6,006 nucleotides of DNA from the NCBI GenBank assembly GCA_003978805.1, contig QNYI01000100.1:1-6006 (forward strand), in the 5' to 3' direction. This DNA is from Desulfurobacterium sp. Its GTDB lineage: Bacteria; Aquificota; Aquificia; Desulfurobacteriales; Desulfurobacteriaceae. Positions 1 to 6,006 of this stretch are shown here, piece after piece. The first letter of the stretch is position 1; every line of letters starts with the position of its first letter. The notes beneath the pieces are model-generated. The model was not told the DNA's origin. It worked only from the letters and a program-made list of their open reading frames with translations, and ran no database searches. The position numbers and the translations under genes are program-made.

Positions 1-1
1 A

Positions 2-356
2 GAACCAGGTGATATATTCCTATTCAGCCATGACGTTCCAAAGTGGCTCGCAAGCGGAAGGATAATAAAGCAAGAAGGAAATATTCTCACCTTGGATAGA
101 ACAGTTGCTCCTGAAAGCAACTACATAAAAGTGAGAACAAAAGACGACCAGATACTAACCTTTGAAGTTAGTTGAGAAAGTAGAAGAAATCAGAATCTAC
201 CTTAAGACCTCTGCTCCCGAATTAGAGAACTGCCCTTACATCTGCGGAAAAATTTCGGAAACTCCTAAGCTCTACCGCTGCATAGAAATCACGAGAACCG
301 CCGAAAACATCCGTCACGTTGTTGCCATTGAACACATTCCTGAGCTTTTCAATTAA
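2..356 (+). pseudogene. Frameshifted C-terminal remnant of a lambda gpJ-like phage tail tip protein
   Basis: The gene enters from the left edge. Frame 2 is open from base 2 to the TGA at 173-175 (57 residues). It contains PGDIFLFSHDVPKWLASGR, then LTLDRTV and VRTKDDQILTFEV. Frame 3 carries on the same protein from about 165 to the TAA at 354-356: EEIRIYLKTSAP, then PKLYRCIEITRTAENIRH and VVAIEHIPELFN. Read across a one-base shift near 165-175, the two halves give the order I recall for gpJ-like tail tip and host-specificity proteins: a PGD..-W-SGR-I segment, a LTLDR segment, then P.LYR..-I......-V.A.EH.P. In siphophages such proteins sit at the tail tip and contact the host surface. The frameshift and early stop suggest decay; a sequencing error or programmed slippage is possible. 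Hand-counted GC is about 40% over 1-180, against about 50% in host genes. The family call rests on remembered motifs, not on a search. Confidence 0.55.
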
Positions 357-453
357 CCATAAAATCAGCACCGAGAAACACCATACAACGAAGATGAAAC
401 ACTATACATGGAAAATGGAACACCCAACATTCATAGAACTCTAATACTTCTTG
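357..453. other. Non-coding or decayed spacer between the tail remnant and the putative phage end
   Basis: No intact gene is supported here. Two in-frame stops (354-356 and 360-362) end the tail remnant. The same frame is then open from 363 to 482 and includes YNEDETLYMENGTPNI, which might be further decayed tail protein. It has no start codon of its own with a ribosome site and no recognised domain. GC over 361-480 is about 39% by hand count, like the remnant and unlike the leftward operon. Confidence 0.4.
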
Positions 454-529
454 TCCCGATATGTTTTGCAAAGTCCCGCTAAATCCCGTAAAATATCACT
501 GGCATGTTTCACAAAAGAAAGTTTTTACA
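454..529 (+). mobile_element. Putative right end of a Mu-like transposable prophage
   Basis: Seen directly: TCCCG occurs three times (454-458, 474-478, 484-488). ATGTTTTGCAAAG (461-473) is echoed by ATGTTTCACAAAAG (504-517), 43 bases away. The block could end with ACA at 527-529. From memory, MuA transposase sites begin YGTTTCAY, and the terminal Mu R1 site is GTTTCAC plus about 16 bases ending in CA. Here GTTTCAC starts at 506 and the CA lies at 528-529, almost the same distance. A phage tail gene remnant lies just inside, as in siphovirus-like transposable phages whose tail genes lie near the right end. On the opposite strand the end would begin 5'-TGT. The left end, the transposase gene and the 5-bp target duplication are outside the window, so the call rests on resemblance and context. 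Binding sites for another transposase or integrase remain possible. Confidence 0.35.
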
Positions 530-1324
530 ATCATCCATAACAACAACTCTGTTTACGGTATTCTCGTTTACCTTATCATCCTCAGGCTTCTGCGAGAGAA
601 GGACGAGGAATTCTTTGTTTCCTTTTGGTCCTCTTGGCTTTGATAGCGTAAGGTTTTCCGGGTAAAGGCCTATTTCCCTTGAAAAGTTAAGAATCTTCTC
701 AATTGCTCTTTTATGAAGGGAAGGGTCTCTAATGACTCCTTTTCCCCTGTCAACTTCCCTTTTGGTCAGTTCAAACTGAGGCTTAATCAGCGCAACGATT
801 TTCCCTTTCGGTTTTAGGAACTGCTTTACAACGGGAAGGATTTTTGTAAGTGAGATGAAGGAGACGTCAATAACTACAAGGTCAACCTTTTCAGGAACTT
901 CCCTTTCGGTTAAGTACCTCGCGTTAAACCCCTCTATGGAAATCACCCTCGGGTCGTTTCTCAGTTTCCAGTCAAGCTGTCCCTTGCCAACGTCAACGGC
1001 GTAGACCTTTTGTGCGCCGTGCTTTAAGAGGCAGTCGGTAAACCCTCCCGTTGAAGCTCCTACGTCAAGGCAGGTAAAGCCTTTAACGTTAAGGTTAAAG
1101 GCCTTTATGGCCGTTTCAAGCTTTAGGCCACCCCGGGAAACGTAAGGGATATCTTCCCCTTTTACCTCTACTTTTGCGTCCAAAGGGACAGAAGTCCCCG
1201 CCTTGTCAACAACTTTACCGTCAACGAGAACTTTGCCTGCCATTATTAGGGCTTTTGCCCTTTCCCGACTCTTTACAAAGCCTCTTTTAACGAGGAGCTT
1301 GTCAAGCCTTAGTTTTTCCGCCAT
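509..1324 (-). CDS. tlyA: TlyA-family 16S/23S rRNA 2'-O-methyltransferase
   Basis: A 271-residue protein with an N-terminal S4 RNA-binding domain (about 4-60, RLDKLLVKRGFVKSRERAK) and an FtsJ/RrmJ-type Rossmann methyltransferase domain (about 62-245). The SAM loop is LDVGASTGGFTD at 86-97. A K-D-K-E set of the TlyA type is visible: K68 (SRGGLKL), D153 (VIDVSF), K181 (LIKPQFE) and E238 (GNKEFLVLL). Characterised TlyA enzymes 2'-O-methylate ribosomal RNA cytidines using SAM; the exact target here cannot be read from sequence. The 'hemolysin A' label seen on some homologues is historical. The ATG lies 2 bases after the serA stop, with AGGTG about 11 bases upstream inside serA, so translation is probably coupled. 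It is the last gene of the leftward operon. Residues after about 244 form a loose tail, and the final six (CKNFLL) fall within the putative phage end. Confidence 0.92.
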   Translation of the reverse strand: MAEKLRLDKLLVKRGFVKSRERAKALIMAGKVLVDGKVVDKAGTSVPLDAKVEVKGEDIPYVSRGGLKLETAIKAFNLNVKGFTCLDVGASTGGFTDCLLKHGAQKVYAVDVGKGQLDWKLRNDPRVISIEGFNARYLTEREVPEKVDLVVIDVSFISLTKILPVVKQFLKPKGKIVALIKPQFELTKREVDRGKGVIRDPSLHKRAIEKILNFSREIGLYPENLTLSKPRGPKGNKEFLVLLSQKPEDDKVNENTVNRVVVMDDCKNFLL

Positions 1325-1326
1325 CC

Positions 1327-2925
1327 TTAGAGGTTCACCTGTTTAACTTCAAGTATCTCAGGAATTTCCTTTATCTCCTCAATAGCTTTCAACGGGACGT
1401 CATCGTCTACCAAGATAACTCCTTTTGCCTCTTTGCCCTTTTCCATCCTTCCAAGCTGGAAGCCGGCGATGTTCACGTTATACTTTCCGAGGATAGAGCC
1501 CAGCTTCCCTATCACACCGGGAACGTCAAAGTTCTTGATGAGGAGGAGTTTCCCTTCAGGCTTAAGGTCAAAGAGGAAACCGTTTATTTCAACTATTCTC
1601 GGGAACTTATCGTCCATTACAGTTCCGGCGATGGAAAATTCACCAACCTCCGACTTACAGGTTACCCTTATAAGCTTTTTAAAGTTTATACCTTCAGGCC
1701 TTTTAACTTCTACTATGGAAATGCCCTTCTCCTTGGCAAGGAAGGGAGCGTTTATGAGGTTGACCGGTATGTCAACCATCTTTTGTAAGAAACCTTTAAG
1801 GAAGGCGGTTGTAAGGGGTTTTGTGTCTTCCGAAATTTCTCCCCTGAACTCAAGGATGATCTCCTTGGAGCGTGAACAGGCGACCTGAACGGCAAAGAGT
1901 CCGAGCTTTTCGGCAAGTTCCATAAAGGGCTTGAGGACTTTGGCAGCAGCGGTGTCCTCATAGGGAGCGTTAACTGCGAACTCTACTTCTTCTCCTCTGA
2001 GCGCTGCAAGAACTTGATTGGCAATTATTACAGCTACGTTTGTCTGAGACTCGTAGGTATTAGCTCCTATGTGGGGAGTTACAATGATGTTCGGAGCGTC
2101 AAGGAGAATGTTGTCCGTTGCAGGTTCCTTAGAGAAGACGTCAACTGCAGCAGCCCTTACCTTACCGCTGACAAGGGCGTCGTAGAGGTCTTTCTCGTTT
2201 ATTATACCTCCCCTTGCAATGTTTAGGATTATGACGCCGTCTTTCATTTTCTCTATCTCTTTCTTCGTTATCATGTTCCTTGTCTCTTCAGTTAAGGGAG
2301 TGTGAACGGTTATGATGTCTGAGCGCCTTAGGAGCTCCTCAAGGTCGTCAACAAGCTCAACCCCGAGCCTTTCGGCCTTTTCCCTCTTTATGTAGGGATC
2401 GTAAGCTATCACTTTCATATCAAAGGCTTTCGCCCTTATCCCCACGCGGGAGCCTATCCTTCCAAAGCCGATTATCCCGAGGGTCTTACCGGCAAGCTCA
2501 ACGCCCATGAACTTCTTCCTTTCCCACTTCCTTTCTTCCTTTAAGGACTTGTGGGCGTAAGGGATTAGCCTTGCGGCGGCAATCATCATTCCCATGGTGT
2601 GCTCTGTAGCCGCCAAGGTGTTACCGGTAGGAGCGTTGACGACTAAGATTCCTCTCCGAGAGGCTGCCTCAAGGTCAATGTTGTCAACACCGACGCCAGC
2701 CCTGCCTACGACTTTTAGCCTTTTGCCCCTTTCAAGGAGCTCCTTCGTTACTGGAGTCCCGCTACGGGTAATGAGGGCATCATACTCAGGGATTATTTCT
2801 AAGATTTTGTCAAAGTTCCTAAAGAGCTCCGGGTCGTAAGTGACCTCTACGTCCGGCTGACTCTTAAGGAGCTCTATTCCGGCTTCTGCAATGTGCTCTG
2901 TAATGAGGACTTTGTATACAGACAT
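1327..2925 (-). CDS. serA: D-3-phosphoglycerate dehydrogenase, long form with ACT domain
   Basis: This enzyme oxidises 3-phosphoglycerate to 3-phosphohydroxypyruvate with NAD, the first committed step of the phosphorylated serine pathway in the cytosol. At 532 residues it is the full-length form. The N- and C-terminal parts of the substrate and NAD domains include [11 protein letters not shown] (75-85), the dinucleotide loop GFGRIG (153-158) with acidic D176 downstream, and catalytic R238 (NIARGG), E267 (KEPA) and H285 (TPHIGA). An intervening regulatory domain spans about 320-455. A C-terminal ACT domain (about 460-532) carries [23 protein letters not shown] domains often bind serine for feedback inhibition; whether this one does is not visible. 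The ATG has AGGAGG 10 bases upstream. It follows truD by 36 bases and runs into tlyA with a 2-base gap. Confidence 0.97.
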   Translation of the reverse strand: MSVYKVLITEHIAEAGIELLKSQPDVEVTYDPELFRNFDKILEIIPEYDALITRSGTPVTKELLERGKRLKVVGRAGVGVDNIDLEAASRRGILVVNAPTGNTLAATEHTMGMMIAAARLIPYAHKSLKEERKWERKKFMGVELAGKTLGIIGFGRIGSRVGIRAKAFDMKVIAYDPYIKREKAERLGVELVDDLEELLRRSDIITVHTPLTEETRNMITKKEIEKMKDGVIILNIARGGIINEKDLYDALVSGKVRAAAVDVFSKEPATDNILLDAPNIIVTPHIGANTYESQTNVAVIIANQVLAALRGEEVEFAVNAPYEDTAAAKVLKPFMELAEKLGLFAVQVACSRSKEIILEFRGEISEDTKPLTTAFLKGFLQKMVDIPVNLINAPFLAKEKGISIVEVKRPEGINFKKLIRVTCKSEVGEFSIAGTVMDDKFPRIVEINGFLFDLKPEGKLLLIKNFDVPGVIGKLGSILGKYNVNIAGFQLGRMEKGKEAKGVILVDDDVPLKAIEEIKEIPEILEVKQVNL

Positions 2926-2932
2926 TCCTTCT

Positions 2933-2960
2933 CAACCTCCTACAAGCTCTTTGGTGGTTG
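2933..2960 (-). promoter_or_regulatory. Inverted repeat overlapping the serA ribosome binding site
   Basis: On the minus strand, CAACCACC (2960-2953) can pair with GGAGGTTG (2940-2933): seven pairs, one A-A mismatch and a 12-base loop. The right arm contains the GGAGG Shine-Dalgarno core of serA, so the folded form would hide the ribosome site. No U-run follows, which argues against an intrinsic terminator. A regulatory role is inference; the pairing itself is seen. Confidence 0.3.
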
Positions 2961-2966
2961 ATTATA
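2961..2966 (-). promoter_or_regulatory. Possible -10 element of an internal serA promoter
   Basis: The minus strand reads TATAAT, an exact sigma-70 -10 hexamer, overlapping the truD stop codon and about 36 bases upstream of the serA ATG. This could give serA and tlyA their own transcript within the operon. No good TTGACA-like -35 lies at 16-18 bases and there is no TG extension. The site may be chance. Confidence 0.25.
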
Positions 2967-4035
2967 CTGCATCAAAGAGGAACCTCAGGACGTTGGTGGC
3001 GTAAGAGCCTGAAGGGAGGAAAAAGGAGAGTTCTACTCCCTCTGAGGTTTTAAGGAGCTTGATATCTTTAACAGGAACGAGAGTAGGGCGGGAGAACCTG
3101 TGGAAAAACTCTGAGTAGTCTTTTAACTTCTCCCGGCCGATTCCCATCTCTTTCAGTTTCCTCTCATAGAAAGGTGTGGACTCCTCCGGGTGGAAAATCG
3201 GCAGAGTTTGGGGGATTTTAACCTCTTCAAGGGGGAAGAACATCTCTCCTAACTTGTACTTGAACTTTAAGAGTTTATCCGTTCTTGAACAGATCTCCTC
3301 CTTTAGCCACTCGTTAAAGAGGTAACTCTGGAAGACGTTACACTGAAACTCAATTTCTGAAGGAGGAATTAAATTAAAGGCCTCTTTGAGACTGTCAGGG
3401 CTTTTCTTTAAGAAGCCAGCTACCCTCCTCCTCCAGCCTGTAAGGAACCTTTCGGCAGTTTCGTAGTCTCTTCTCAGAAAGGCCTTTTTACCTTTACGGC
3501 TTCTTGAACCTTCCCACCCTGCAGGTTTAAAAAGGTAAAGGAGAGCTCCCTCTAAGTCTCTTTTCACTAGGTACTCCACAAAGAAAGTGTTGTCCCTTAC
3601 GGGGGTGAACCTCTGTTCACCGTAGTAGTTCGGAACACCGAGTAACTTTAGAACTTCTACCCTCTCTTTTGGAGGAAGAGGAGCTCCCCTTACCCTTATC
3701 CTAAAAAGGTTTCCTTTAACCTCAGAAGGAGTTAAAGGTCTACTCCTCCTGCCGACGAGCTTGAGCTTTAAATTCGGAAGGGAAATCTCCCTTAACTTGA
3801 ACCTTTCTGGAACGGTTACAAACTGAACGGTGACGGCGTTCTTGTCCTTTAAACCTCCCCTTGAGATTACTCTTACAGGAACGTGGGAGAGGTTGGCAAC
3901 TCTTCTTATCGCCTCTTCCGTTTCAAGCCCCTTCTTCCATAACTCGTAAATCAAGAAAGAGCCGTTTTTCTTGACAGGTTCTTTTAAAACTTCCCTAACT
4001 TCAAAGTCTTCAGGTTTTTGTTTTATTTTCGCCAA
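2962..4035 (-). CDS. truD: tRNA pseudouridine(13) synthase TruD
   Basis: A 357-residue TruD, close to the size of the E. coli enzyme, which isomerises U13 of tRNA (tRNA-Glu in E. coli) to pseudouridine. The N-terminus KIKQKPEDFEVREVL is typical. The family motif GLKDKNAVTVQ (61-71) carries the catalytic aspartate D64. Further family landmarks are PNYYGEQRF (135-143), FQSYLFNEWL (235-244) and the C-terminal LPSGSYATNVLRF (340-352). The segment between about 150 and 315 fits the TruD-specific insertion, which sets the family apart from other pseudouridine synthases. The start is TTG, one base after the hldC stop (TAG-G-TTG). No good Shine-Dalgarno is seen and no in-frame ATG lies near, so translation probably depends on ribosomes finishing hldC and is likely low. 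It is soluble and has no signal peptide. Confidence 0.96.
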   Translation of the reverse strand: MAKIKQKPEDFEVREVLKEPVKKNGSFLIYELWKKGLETEEAIRRVANLSHVPVRVISRGGLKDKNAVTVQFVTVPERFKLREISLPNLKLKLVGRRSRPLTPSEVKGNLFRIRVRGAPLPPKERVEVLKLLGVPNYYGEQRFTPVRDNTFFVEYLVKRDLEGALLYLFKPAGWEGSRSRKGKKAFLRRDYETAERFLTGWRRRVAGFLKKSPDSLKEAFNLIPPSEIEFQCNVFQSYLFNEWLKEEICSRTDKLLKFKYKLGEMFFPLEEVKIPQTLPIFHPEESTPFYERKLKEMGIGREKLKDYSEFFHRFSRPTLVPVKDIKLLKTSEGVELSFFLPSGSYATNVLRFLFDAV

Positions 4036-4036
4036 C

Positions 4037-4513
4037 CTATAAGTCCCGGCAGTATCTTTCTTTTATCTTCTCTATTATCCTTGTAGTAGAAATGTCGTAC
4101 TTAAAAGGAATTCTCTCTACCCTCTCGGCAAACTCCCTTCCGACAATTTTCTCAAGTTCCCAGTCTGCACCCTTTACAAGGACGTGAGGTTTAACGGTCT
4201 TAATTACCTCGTAGGGAGTATCGTCAGTGAATATAAAAACGTAGTCCACTGCCCTAAGACCCACTAAAACCCTTGCTCTGTAACTTTCCGGAACAATCGG
4301 ACGCTTTTCTCCCTTTATCCTCCTTATAGAGTCGTCGCTGTTCATCCCTACTATCAGGATATCCCCGAAGGACTTGGCCTTTTCAAGGTAGTCAACGTGC
4401 CCGGCGTGGAGGATGTCAAAGCAACCGTTGGTAAAGACTATCCTCTTTCCCTGAGACTTTAAATCCTCCACCAGCTCTTTGAGCTTTTTTAAGTCCCTCA
4501 GTATCTTTGCCAT
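4037..4513 (-). CDS. hldC: D-glycero-beta-D-manno-heptose 1-phosphate adenylyltransferase
   Basis: This is the stand-alone nucleotidyltransferase equivalent to the C-terminal half of HldE (RfaE2). It joins heptose-1-phosphate with ATP to make ADP-heptose for the LPS inner core. In 158 residues the cytidylyltransferase-like fold shows TNGCFDILHAGHVDYLEKAK (28-47) with the HxGH signature at H36-H39, VGMNSDDSIRRIKGEKRPI (55-73), LVKGADW (112-118) and the C-terminal STTRIIEKI (142-150). No kinase domain is attached, so a separate heptose kinase (HldA or HddA type) should be encoded elsewhere. The ATG has AGGGAGAGG just upstream and overlaps the end of the permease gene by 16 bases, which suggests coupling. 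The family implies a Gram-negative envelope. The anomer (D,D-beta rather than GDP-linked) is inferred from resemblance to RfaE2. Confidence 0.93.
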   Translation of the reverse strand: MAKILRDLKKLKELVEDLKSQGKRIVFTNGCFDILHAGHVDYLEKAKSFGDILIVGMNSDDSIRRIKGEKRPIVPESYRARVLVGLRAVDYVFIFTDDTPYEVIKTVKPHVLVKGADWELEKIVGREFAERVERIPFKYDISTTRIIEKIKERYCRDL

Positions 4514-5820
4514 AACCTCTCCCTGCTTGGACGAATGAAGGGCAGAGCTCTCCTGCGCTTACGGTAGTAAAAGAGTTCAAGGGTAAAAGAGAGGAAAAAG
4601 AGAAGCAACGTTGTAAAGAAGGTCATTTTGTTGTTCTCAAACTGGTAAACGGCTATTTCTACCGCAACAAAGGTTATAACGATGAGGTTGAAGAAAATAA
4701 GTCCCTTAGAACCTCCTACCCTGTCGGCAAGCTTTAAGTGAGAGAGGATAACGCCGATATAGATGGCTGTTGTAGTAATGCTTATCATTGAAGCTACAGA
4801 GGTAACGTTGAAAAAGAGGGCAAACAACAAGCTCAGGCCACACGTTAAGTAGAGGCCGAACCTTTCGCTTATCCACCTCCTCTCAACTAAGCGTTCAGGC
4901 AGAGGGATATATCCCTCTCTCATTAAGGCGTAAGAAGCGTTTGCACCGGTGTAGATTGTTGCGTTGAGGGCAGAGGAGATGCTTATGAGAGCTCCCAAGG
5001 AAAGGAGGAGAAAGCCGAATTTCCCAAGTGCCGGCTCTGCGGCGACTGCGAGGGCGTTTTCTGCATATTTTGTAATCTCAGATGGCGGGAGAGCTCCAAG
5101 GGCAGAAACCGAAACGCCGACGTAGACCAGCATCACTAAAAGTATGCTCAAGTAAATCGCCCTCGGAACGTTCTTTGAAGGGTTCTCCACGTTTTCGCTT
5201 ATGTTTGTAACAAGGCCAAATCCCATGTAGGACAAAAAGAAGATAACAGAAGCGCTCAAGATACCCTTTAAGTAAGACTGGTTGAGGACGGGTTTTAGGA
5301 ACTGAGGGTGTATAACAGAGAGGCCGGCCACTATGAAGATAAGTAACACGAGCAACTTTAAAAAGACTATCCAGAACTCAAGCTTTCCTACTACCCTTGA
5401 ACCGCCGAAGAAGTTTATTGCTCCGAAGAATGCAATAACGGCAACCTCTACGACAGTATGGAGAACGGGGTAGTTTAGGTGGATGAGCGGTAGAAAATAG
5501 CCTGCGAAACTTACGGCGAAAAGGGCAATAGATATGACGTAGCTAAACCACATCAGTAGAGAGAGTGCACCAACAAAGGGGGAATCGCCAAAACCTTTGT
5601 GAACGAAGGCTATGGGGCCTGCGTTTGAGATAAATTTTCTACCCATATGGGCGTAAGAGTAGGCCGTCATAAAAGCATAAAGAGCGCTGAGGAGAAAGGC
5701 AAAGGGTAAGCCGTTCCCTGCAACCTTTACTCCAAAGCCGAAGATGGAGAATATACTGGCACCTATCATAGTTCCCACCGCCATTGCGGTGGCTTGAAGT
5801 AGGCTCAACTTCTTTTCCAT
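4498..5820 (-). CDS. APC-superfamily amino acid permease
   Basis: An inner-membrane protein of 440 residues from the chosen start, with about 12 hydrophobic spans (roughly 6-30, 38-57, 85-112, 121-138, 150-170, 187-206, 219-243, 266-288, 324-340, 342-361, 373-393, 398-417). TM1 has the unwound glycine motif GTMIGASIF (16-24), which binds the amino acid backbone in APC transporters. TM6 has FLSYMGFG (195-202) followed by the loop ENVENPSKNVPRAI (209-222), a hallmark of the family. It ends in a basic cytoplasmic tail (YYRKRRR). The substrate cannot be told. I chose the ATG at 5820, with GGAAAG six bases upstream. A TTG at 5841 would add seven polar residues but has no ribosome site. It is the first gene of the leftward operon and overlaps hldC by 16 bases. 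Confidence 0.9.
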   Translation of the reverse strand: MEKKLSLLQATAMAVGTMIGASIFSIFGFGVKVAGNGLPFAFLLSALYAFMTAYSYAHMGRKFISNAGPIAFVHKGFGDSPFVGALSLLMWFSYVISIALFAVSFAGYFLPLIHLNYPVLHTVVEVAVIAFFGAINFFGGSRVVGKLEFWIVFLKLLVLLIFIVAGLSVIHPQFLKPVLNQSYLKGILSASVIFFLSYMGFGLVTNISENVENPSKNVPRAIYLSILLVMLVYVGVSVSALGALPPSEITKYAENALAVAAEPALGKFGFLLLSLGALISISSALNATIYTGANASYALMREGYIPLPERLVERRWISERFGLYLTCGLSLLFALFFNVTSVASMISITTTAIYIGVILSHLKLADRVGGSKGLIFFNLIVITFVAVEIAVYQFENNKMTFFTTLLLFFLSFTLELFYYRKRRRALPFIRPSRERLWQRY

Positions 5821-5885
5821 CTTCCACTTTCCGGAGGACAAATCTAAGTTAAATTTTAAAACACAACAAGCGAAAGGGAGGCAAA
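5821..5885. promoter_or_regulatory. Divergent intergenic region between the permease and trmFO
   Basis: These 65 bases must hold, or lie next to, promoters for both the leftward operon and trmFO. The centre (5841-5865) is AT-rich and contains TTAAATTTTAA, an odd palindrome with five-base arms. Several weak -10-like hexamers occur on each strand, but no clear -35/-10 pair stands out, so no transcription start is assigned. Confidence 0.4.
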
Positions 5886-6006
5886 TTGAAAAAAAACAAC
5901 GTGGTAAACGTAATTGGAGCTGGGCTTGCAGGGGTTGAAGCTACGTGGAAGATAGCTCAAAGGGGTTATAAGGTTAGGCTCTTTGAGATGAGGCCGAAAA
6001 AGATGA
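5886..6006 (+). CDS. trmFO: TrmFO, folate/FAD-dependent tRNA m5U54 methyltransferase (5' part)
   Basis: The first 40 codons are present and the gene runs off the right edge. After a short KKNN leader comes [19 protein letters not shown] with the FAD-binding GxGxxG turn (GAGLAG), then [14 protein letters not shown]. The EMRP motif after the second beta strand is characteristic of TrmFO (formerly Gid) and distinguishes it from GidA/MnmG. The enzyme methylates U54 in the tRNA T-loop, taking carbon from 5,10-methylenetetrahydrofolate and electrons from FADH2. The start is TTG with GGGAGG four bases upstream. A GTG at 5901 would also leave the FAD motif intact but lies too far from that site. It is transcribed away from the permease. 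Confidence 0.93.
   Translation, partial: MKKNNVVNVIGAGLAGVEATWKIAQRGYKVRLFEMRPKKM

Noticed and set aside
454..488. The spaced TCCCG motifs as a CRISPR array or iteron origin
   Set aside because: Only three five-base motifs with unequal spacing are present. There are no spacers of constant length and no replication gene nearby.
458..497. GATATGTTTT...AAAATATC inverted repeat as a terminator for tlyA
   Set aside because: The stem is AT-only apart from its ends, has a bulge and a 22-base loop, and has no adequate T-run after it on the minus strand. It is more likely part of the repeat structure of the element end.
461..643. 60-residue open frame on the + strand starting at ATG 461
   Set aside because: Most of it is antisense to the tlyA 3' end. 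Its product shows no family features, and its start lies in the repeat-rich putative phage end.
1433..1888. 151-residue open frame on the + strand inside serA
   Set aside because: It is entirely antisense to the regulatory and ACT domains of a clear serA; the translation looks like an antisense shadow with no domain.
2014..2839. Two further + strand frames (70 and 81 residues) and nearby short frames inside serA
   Set aside because: All are antisense to the conserved NAD-binding and catalytic parts of serA and have no ribosome sites or motifs.
5639..5827. 62-residue minus-strand frame within the permease start region
   Set aside because: It is an out-of-frame shadow of the permease N-terminus, whose own frame encodes TM1 and TM2.
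5821..5841. Longer permease start at TTG 5841
   Set aside because: No Shine-Dalgarno lies upstream of it, while the ATG at 5820 has GGAAAG at six bases and puts the family's N-terminus in the usual place.

Overview
The window looks like a chromosomal segment of a Gram-negative, probably thermophilic bacterium, with the decayed edge of what may be a Mu-like prophage at its left end. The proteins are rich in Lys, Glu, Arg and Val. Genes are packed with gaps of 1-2 bases or short overlaps, TTG starts occur, and a heptose adenylyltransferase implies LPS. Together with the roughly 50% GC of the host genes (hand-counted on short samples), this would fit a Thermovibrio-like member of the Aquificota. 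That placement is an inference from style, not an identification.

Left region (1 to about 530, + strand). Positions 2-356 encode a C-terminal piece of a lambda gpJ-like phage tail tip protein, broken by a frameshift near 165-175. It is followed by stops and about 100 bases of decayed or non-coding DNA. The stretch at 454-529 carries three TCCCG motifs and two related copies of ATGTTT..CAAA, and ends in ACA. It resembles the transposase-binding right end of a Mu-like phage. GC here is about 40%, lower than in the host genes.

Main region (509-5820, - strand). Five genes run leftward as one probable operon: an APC-family amino acid permease, hldC (heptose-1-phosphate adenylyltransferase), truD (tRNA pseudouridine-13 synthase), serA (3-phosphoglycerate dehydrogenase) and a tlyA-family rRNA 2'-O-methyltransferase. 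The permease and hldC overlap by 16 bases. hldC and truD are 1 base apart, and serA and tlyA 2 bases apart. The only real internal gap is the 36 bases before serA. It holds a TATAAT hexamer, a strong Shine-Dalgarno site and an inverted repeat that could mask that site. The last codons of tlyA run into the putative phage end.

Right edge (5821-6006). A 65-base AT-rich divergent intergenic region separates the permease from the 5' end of trmFO (folate-dependent tRNA m5U54 methyltransferase), which runs off the window.

Themes. Three RNA-modification genes (tlyA, truD, trmFO) surround serine biosynthesis. Serine feeds the methylene-tetrahydrofolate pool that TrmFO uses. Apart from the putative prophage end, the genes belong to known housekeeping families, and I see no convincing novel multi-gene system.
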